Assembly: GCA_947383275.1 (NCBI GenBank)
Contig: CANDCW010000089.1
Span: 1 to 9,187, forward strand
DNA: 9,187 nt
Direction of reading: 5' to 3'
Source of the DNA: an uncultured Bacillota bacterium
Lineage (GTDB): Bacteria; Bacillota; Clostridia; Oscillospirales; Oscillospiraceae
The notes beneath the pieces were generated by a model. That model made no database searches. It had not been told where the DNA came from and saw nothing but the letters and a program-made list of their open reading frames with translations. Shown one piece after another: positions 6,012-9,187 of this stretch; position 1 is the stretch's first letter; every line of letters begins with the position of its first letter. A program made the translations under genes and the position numbers.

Positions 6012-6349
6012 TCGCCCCCGCCTCCTTCCGAAGCGGGCAGGGCGAAATACGCCTGGAACTGCGTCTGCTGGGCCGGGGTAAGGGACGCGAAGTGCTCCCC
6101 CTCGAAGCTGCACAGCAGGAAGGTTCCGGCGATAAAGTCCCCGCTGTCCATGGGGTTCTCCCGGTTGGGCATGAGGCCCATGTGCTTCCCCTCGCCGTTG
6201 CAGACGAGCATGACCCGCTGGGGCAGGTAGCACCCGGCCTCAATGGGTCCGCCCACGATCTGCTGAAAAGCCTCCAGCGTGTCCTCAACAGTGGCCGGAC
6301 GGGGTTCCTTTCCCGGCTCTACGATCAGGACGTTGATTTTCTGGTCCAT
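6008..6349 (-). CDS. DUF3846 family protein
   Basis: A 113-aa cytoplasmic protein. INVLIVEPGKEPRPATVEDT, then LEAFQQIVGGPIEA and GKHMGLMPNRENP ending in FIAGTFLLCSF, match the DUF3846 pattern common in Clostridia mobile elements. The biochemical role is unknown; association with replication and transfer regions is its main clue. The ATG at 6349 is supported by GGAGG 9 nt upstream. It follows repA by 45 nt and probably shares its transcript. The C-terminus is Gly/Glu-rich (PASEGGGGE), and that stretch also encodes the SD of the overlapping 14-codon micro-ORF. Confidence 0.88.
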   Translation of the reverse strand: MDQKINVLIVEPGKEPRPATVEDTLEAFQQIVGGPIEAGCYLPQRVMLVCNGEGKHMGLMPNRENPMDSGDFIAGTFLLCSFEGEHFASLTPAQQTQFQAYFALPASEGGGGE

Positions 6350-6394
6350 GCTGACTTTCCTCCGTTTCGATTGATTTCTATGACTAAGGGACAG

Positions 6395-7423
6395 CTACGC
6401 GCCCCCAAAGCCCTGAGCCATGTCGTGGCTGACCTGCGCGGTGTAATACTGGCTGATGGTGACGGGGGCATTGTAGAGCGCCGCCAGGGTGTACGCCCGG
6501 ATGTTGACTACCTGGGCTGTGTTCTGCCGCAGGCTGTCCATGACGTAGCGGATGTGCTCTCCGTCCAGCTTCAAAAACCGCTTCCGAACCAGCTCAATGG
6601 GCACGTCCTCGCCATTGACCCGGATATACTCCCGCCTGCTGGCACAGGTTTCCGCCATCAGCTCCACGTAGCCGTCGATCTCCTCCGCGTCATAGGGGCG
6701 CTCCAGCAGCAGAAGGTTGTAGCCGATGTTTTCTCTGATCTGCTCCCTGTACCCATCCATCTCATCCATCCGCATCCGGCGATGAGCGCCAGCGGGCGGT
6801 GAGTCGCGCGAGGGGGCAGGGGGAGGGATGGATGATTCAGTATCGTTGGAATCAGTTTTGTTCTTATCAGTCTTATTAGGGACGGAAAACCCGCTGTCTT
6901 GACCGCTCATTTCCAGCGGTGCAGACTGCTCAAAGGGCGCAGTCTTGACGGCGGCACTGTCCAGCGGTCTGGACTGCTGACTTCCCGCAGTCTGGGCCTC
7001 ACCGCCCGGCTCCTGGACCGGGTTCGGGCTGGGCGGCGACGTCTGGCCGGGTTCCGGGGGCAGGGTGAAGTTCTTGACGTAAATCCGGGTGGGACGGCCC
7101 TGGCCCTGCTTCTTGCGCTCGATCAGGCCAATACCGCCCTGGTCCAGTTCCCGGAACAGCCGGGTGGCCTTGTCCTTGCCGCAGCTCATCAGCGCCATGG
7201 CGTCCTCCTGGGTAAAGTAGATGTAGACGCGGCGGTTCTTGTCCATCCAACCGTTGCGGACGGATAGGCTCATGCGGTCCAGCAGGAGGCCGTAGAGGAC
7301 TTTGGCCTCGATGGAAACGCCCTTGTAGCGGGGGTCGGTGAGCAGGGCCTTGGGGACGCGGTAAAAGCTGTACTGTTCGGCTTCGGTGCCGTAGTAGTAG
7401 TCCAGATTCAAATTTGACGGCAT
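6395..7423 (-). CDS. RepA_N-type replication initiator (RepA N-terminal plus DUF6017-like C-terminal domain)
   Basis: A 342-aa DNA-binding replication initiator of the RepA_N family, found on Firmicute plasmids and ICEs, where it would act on the excised circular form. Residues about 8-118 are the RepA_N domain: YYYGTEAEQYSFYRVPKALL, AKVLYGLLLDRMSLS, NRRVYIYFTQEDAMALMSCG (helix-turn-helix region) and GLIERKKQGQGRPTRIYVKN. Residues about 120-216 are a Pro/Ser/Gln/Asp low-complexity linker with NKTDKNKTDSNDTESS. Residues about 218-342 match the C-terminal DUF6017-type domain (REQIRENIGYNLLL, VRKRFLKLDGEHIRYVMDSL, YTLAALYNAPVTISQYYTA). The ATG at 7423 has AGGAGG at 7437-7432. The gene starts only about 44 nt after a strong terminator with no visible promoter, so its expression may need readthrough or antitermination. 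Confidence 0.92.
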   Translation of the reverse strand: MPSNLNLDYYYGTEAEQYSFYRVPKALLTDPRYKGVSIEAKVLYGLLLDRMSLSVRNGWMDKNRRVYIYFTQEDAMALMSCGKDKATRLFRELDQGGIGLIERKKQGQGRPTRIYVKNFTLPPEPGQTSPPSPNPVQEPGGEAQTAGSQQSRPLDSAAVKTAPFEQSAPLEMSGQDSGFSVPNKTDKNKTDSNDTESSIPPPAPSRDSPPAGAHRRMRMDEMDGYREQIRENIGYNLLLLERPYDAEEIDGYVELMAETCASRREYIRVNGEDVPIELVRKRFLKLDGEHIRYVMDSLRQNTAQVVNIRAYTLAALYNAPVTISQYYTAQVSHDMAQGFGGA

Positions 7424-7454
7424 GGTGATTGCCTCCTATTCGTGATGTGCGGGA

Positions 7455-7497
7455 AAACAAAAAAAGCGGGGCGGTGACTGCTGATAGTCACCGCCCC
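7455..7497 (-). terminator. Second tandem intrinsic terminator, in the repA leader
   Basis: A 12-bp perfect stem (arms 7468-7479 and 7486-7497, GGGGCGGTGACT), 6-nt loop, is followed on the minus strand by GCTTTTTTTGTTTT. Only about 18 nt separate the U-tract from the repA SD. It may be a backup terminator for the upstream pair of genes or an attenuator of repA. Confidence 0.88.
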
Positions 7498-7536
7498 ACT
7501 GATGTTCTTGCCGTTTGTTAATTTGTCCAGAAACGC

Positions 7537-7584
7537 AAAAAAGCCCCCCTGCAACTGATTTTTAGTCAGTTGCAGGGGGGCTTT
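7537..7584 (-). terminator. First tandem intrinsic terminator, after the DUF5348-like gene
   Basis: A 19-bp perfect stem (arms 7540-7558 and 7566-7584, core GCCCCCCTGCAACTGA) with a 7-nt loop runs into TTTTTTGCG on the minus strand. It lies 14 nt after the stop of the gene at 7599-8045. The plus-strand side ends in only CTTTG, so minus-strand termination is the main direction. Confidence 0.92.
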
Positions 7585-7598
7585 GATTGAGTTTGAGT

Positions 7599-8045
7599 TT
7601 ATTGTGCCCTTATACGGACGGTAAGGCCGTTCATGGAAAGGTCCTTGTATCCAACGAGGTAATAATCCTCACCGTTGTGCTCCACGACAGTCCGGGTCCA
7701 GTAGGGAACATCGTGATACTCATCCGTCACCAGGGCTTCAATACTGCTGCCACAGTTGTAAAAAACGCCCTGTGCCGTCCGATACTTCCCAGATGGACCT
7801 TTGCGCAGACGGCAGGTTTCCACAATGGGCCGGGTTAGATAGGCAATGCGCTCCTGCGCGTCCGCCAGCTTGTCGGTGATGAGCCGCAGCTCCTCCCAGA
7901 GAAGGAGCTGCTCCCCATCGGTGCGGTCAATACCATCAAGGCCGCTCAGATCATCATAGTCCGTGTAGGTGGAGAACTTGAGAAATTGCGTGATTTGGCG
8001 GTTCAGCTTGACAGCTTCCGTGAATGCCTCTTGTAAATTAGCCAT
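7599..8045 (-). CDS. Small protein with DUF5348-like C-terminal half
   Basis: A 148-aa cytoplasmic protein. The N-terminal half (residues 1-80) looks helical and charged (NLQEAFTEAVKLNRQITQFL, LLLWEELRLITDKLADAQER), probably a coiled-coil or dimer helix. The C-terminal half (GKYRTAQGVFYNCGSSIEAL, WTRTVVEHNGEDYYLVGYKD, LSMNGLTVRIRAQ) resembles the small DUF5348 family common in Clostridia mobile elements; this assignment is from memory of the pattern and moderate. The ATG at 8045 is supported by GGAGG 7 nt upstream. It follows the preceding gene by 16 nt, so the two form an operon closed by the terminator at 7537. Function unknown. Confidence 0.83.
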   Translation of the reverse strand: MANLQEAFTEAVKLNRQITQFLKFSTYTDYDDLSGLDGIDRTDGEQLLLWEELRLITDKLADAQERIAYLTRPIVETCRLRKGPSGKYRTAQGVFYNCGSSIEALVTDEYHDVPYWTRTVVEHNGEDYYLVGYKDLSMNGLTVRIRAQ

Positions 8046-8061
8046 GCCGGTGCCTCCATTT

Positions 8062-8565
8062 CTAAGCGTGTTCTTTTAAGGTCTGCTGAACGGACTGGAT
8101 ATGCTTTAACCACTGTCGAAGAATTTCCTCACTGGCCCATCCCTGATACTTCCAATGCTCTGGAGACTGAACGCTTTCCAGCTCTGCCAGAAGGGGCAGC
8201 AAATCATTTCCTGTGACAACAAGGTTTTTGATATGGTACTCAATTGGATCGTAGAGTTCACCGACATAATCATAAACGACCAATTCCCCGGTCTGATAGT
8301 AGTCGTAAAGGCACTCTGCGACCAGGATTGCCGCATTGGTAAAGTTGTGCATAAGTGAATTGCTAATATAGAAATCCGTAGTTTTTGACGGCGGCTTCTG
8401 CTTGTACTGTTCGATTTCCTCTTGAATGGTTTGGTTCAAAAGCGTAATGGCCTCCGACACATTGAAAACAGCAAAATTCACTTTTCTCAGTTGTTCCATT
8501 ACGATAGTGTCCAGCAGGTCTAAGCCATCGTCACTTTGCCTTACAGTGATGCCCCAGGCTCCCAT
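8062..8565 (-). CDS. DUF4259-like protein
   Basis: A 167-aa cytoplasmic protein. The N-terminus MGAWGITVRQSDDGLDLLD resembles the MGxWG-x-DD-LD signature of DUF4259 proteins, whose function is not established. The remainder is helical and acidic with several aromatics (LVAECLYDYYQTGELVVYDY, then WKYQGWASEEILRQWLKHIQ) and could be a protein-binding or immunity-type domain (inference). The ATG at 8565 has AGGAGG 5 nt upstream. It is more AT-rich than the adhesin and sortase genes. It is the first gene inside the right boundary; no convincing promoter is visible upstream. Confidence 0.83.
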   Translation of the reverse strand: MGAWGITVRQSDDGLDLLDTIVMEQLRKVNFAVFNVSEAITLLNQTIQEEIEQYKQKPPSKTTDFYISNSLMHNFTNAAILVAECLYDYYQTGELVVYDYVGELYDPIEYHIKNLVVTGNDLLPLLAELESVQSPEHWKYQGWASEEILRQWLKHIQSVQQTLKEHA

Positions 8566-8591
8566 TTTGCCCTCCTTTATGGTCTAAAAAA

Positions 8592-8727
8592 ATTTGTCCT
8601 TTAAGTGCAGCCCTAGTTTTTCATCCCCTCCCGCAGACCCCATTTCAGGGCCGTTTTTAGTGGAAAAAGAATAAGGACAAACCAGCCAACCCGTTGCAAC
8701 GCAAGGGTTTTCCGATTTGTCCTTATT
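8592..8727. repeat. Three TTTGTCCTT repeats, two forming a 12-bp inverted repeat, in the gene-free boundary spacer
   Basis: The stretch 8566-8739 has no supported gene. It holds ATTTGTCCTT at 8592-8601 and again at 8715-8724, and the opposite orientation AATAAGGACAAA at 8670-8681. The copies at 8670-8681 and 8716-8727 form a perfect 12-bp inverted repeat. Between them are AACCC/GGGTT (8688-8692, 8705-8709) and the palindrome CGTTGCAACG (8692-8701). On the minus strand the hairpin is followed by TCTTTTTCC. Possible roles are recombinase sites at an element end, a small structured RNA or a terminator; the sequence does not decide between them. Confidence 0.6.
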
Positions 8728-8739
8728 ATGCCATAAGGG

Positions 8740-8910
8740 CATACCTTCGCCACCTTGGCACTCCAGAACGGCGTGGATATCAAAACAGTCTCCAGTATGC
8801 TGGGCCACTACGACGCGGGGTTTACCCTTCGCACCTACACCCACGCCACCCGCCAGATGCAGGATCAGGCAGCGGAAACCATGGGAAATTTCATGACCCA
8901 GATGATGTAA
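8740..8910 (+). pseudogene. Tyrosine recombinase (integrase) C-terminal remnant
   Basis: Plus-strand codons 8740-8907 plus TAA encode the last 56 residues of a phage/ICE-type tyrosine recombinase: HTFATLALQNGVDIKTVSSM, then LGHYDAGFTLRTYTHAT and a Gln/Met-rich tail. The LGH histidine (8806-8808) and the nucleophile Tyr in TYTHAT (8836-8838) are present. The HxxR arginine and everything upstream are missing; an in-frame TAA lies at 8734-8736. The fragment points toward the tRNA, the normal orientation for an integrase next to its attachment site. It was probably cut by deletion or by insertion of the neighbouring element. It could not work alone. Confidence 0.88.
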
Positions 8911-8934
8911 CTCCAACCCAGAAAACCATAGAAA

Positions 8935-8980
8935 CACCGGGCAGGAAGGCCAAACTTCCTGCCCGGTGCTCTCTACCCCT
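8935..8980 (+). terminator. Intrinsic terminator of the integrase gene
   Basis: A perfect 14-bp stem (arms 8935-8948 and 8955-8968, CACCGGGCAGGAAG) with a 6-nt loop starts 24 nt after the integrase stop codon. The following tract (CTCTCTACCCCTTT) is only moderately T-rich, so it may be weak. Its survival suggests the 3' end of the integrase unit is intact. Confidence 0.72.
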
Positions 8981-8998
8981 TTCCGCACATTTCCCCGT

Positions 8999-9045
8999 GT
9001 GGGTCAGGTTGTGGGTCACCCCGCCTGACCCACTTTTTGACCCAC
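8999..9045. repeat. Symmetric array of four GTGGGTCA octamers (candidate integrase arm sites)
   Basis: GTGGGTCA occurs at 8999-9006 and 9011-9018, and inverted (TGACCCAC) at 9026-9033 and 9038-9045. Start-to-start spacing is 12 bp in both pairs, so the array is a mirror of two directly repeated pairs. It sits between the integrase 3' end and the tRNA, where tyrosine integrases or their excisionases bind arm-type sites. The role is inferred from position. Confidence 0.65.
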
Positions 9046-9060
9046 ATTATTTCTAGAGAA

Positions 9061-9102
9061 AACAGAACAAAAACTCCCGAAATCCACCGATTTCAGGAGT
9101 TT
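9061..9102 (-). terminator. Terminator downstream of tRNA-Thr
   Basis: A 14-bp stem with one internal wobble (arms 9071-9084 and 9089-9102) and a 4-nt loop is followed on the minus strand by TTTTTGTTCTGTTTTC. It begins 2 nt after the encoded CCA end of the tRNA and would terminate its transcript. Confidence 0.8.
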
Positions 9103-9104
9103 CT

Positions 9105-9180
<76 letters not shown>

Positions 9181-9187
9181 AAATGGC

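Noticed and set aside
5897..6802. A 301-codon plus-strand open frame.
   Set aside because: It crosses the terminator, DUF3846 and the repA end in antisense and has no recognisable motif.
8999..9045. The octamer array considered as a CRISPR or intrinsic terminator.
   Set aside because: Repeats are only 8 bp with no spacers of CRISPR size, and a T-tract consistent with termination does not follow the outer inverted copies.
8584..9056. Open frames at 8584-8988 (minus) and 8694-9056 (plus).
   Set aside because: Both cover the integrase remnant in wrong frames; the frame at 8740-8910 carries the recombinase motifs instead.

Overview
The window looks like the end of an integrative mobile element (integrative and conjugative element, or ICE, type) in a GC-rich Firmicute, most likely a gut Clostridia/Oscillospiraceae relative. 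This is inferred from the RepA_N-type replication protein, the DUF3846 gene, the sortase and multi-Cna_B surface protein, AGGAGG ribosome sites before most genes, TTG starts, and a tRNA-Thr with a tyrosine-integrase remnant beside it. No conjugation gene (relaxase, coupling protein, VirB4) is inside the window, so mobility by conjugation is inferred from gene content only.

All accessory protein genes run on the minus strand, so the biological order is right to left. 8565-7599: two small proteins (DUF4259-like and DUF5348-like), closed by two tandem intrinsic terminators. 7423-6008: RepA_N/DUF6017 replication initiator and DUF3846. 6011-4587: a 14-codon micro-ORF, an intrinsic terminator, a PAPS-reductase-like PP-loop protein that appears to start at AUA, a second 12-codon micro-ORF related to the first, and an unrecognised 156-aa protein. 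4560-2726: a secreted protein with a C-terminal membrane anchor, overlapping by 4 nt with a sortase. 2612-1902: a secreted NlpC/CHAP-like hydrolase in its own promoter-terminator cassette. 1822 to the left edge: a large adhesin with a predicted thioester domain followed by at least four Cna_B/SpaA isopeptide domains, cut by the window edge. Its sorting signal would lie further left.

The right end (about 8566-9180) is an element boundary. It holds short TTTGTCCTT repeats, the last 56 codons of a tyrosine recombinase on the plus strand with its terminator, a symmetric four-copy GTGGGTCA array, a terminator, and an intact tRNA-Thr(GGU) on the minus strand. This is the layout of an integrase-tRNA attachment region, but the integrase is cut at its conserved HTFAT segment.

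The least expected signals are regulatory. Two micro-ORFs encode related peptides ending HLxVPP-stop. Each starts on the stop codon of the gene before it and has its own Shine-Dalgarno (SD) site. The first lies 26 nt before a terminator that in turn precedes the PAPS-like gene, which is leader-peptide attenuator geometry. The same order of terminator, SD and gene with no room for a promoter also occurs before repA and before the adhesin gene.
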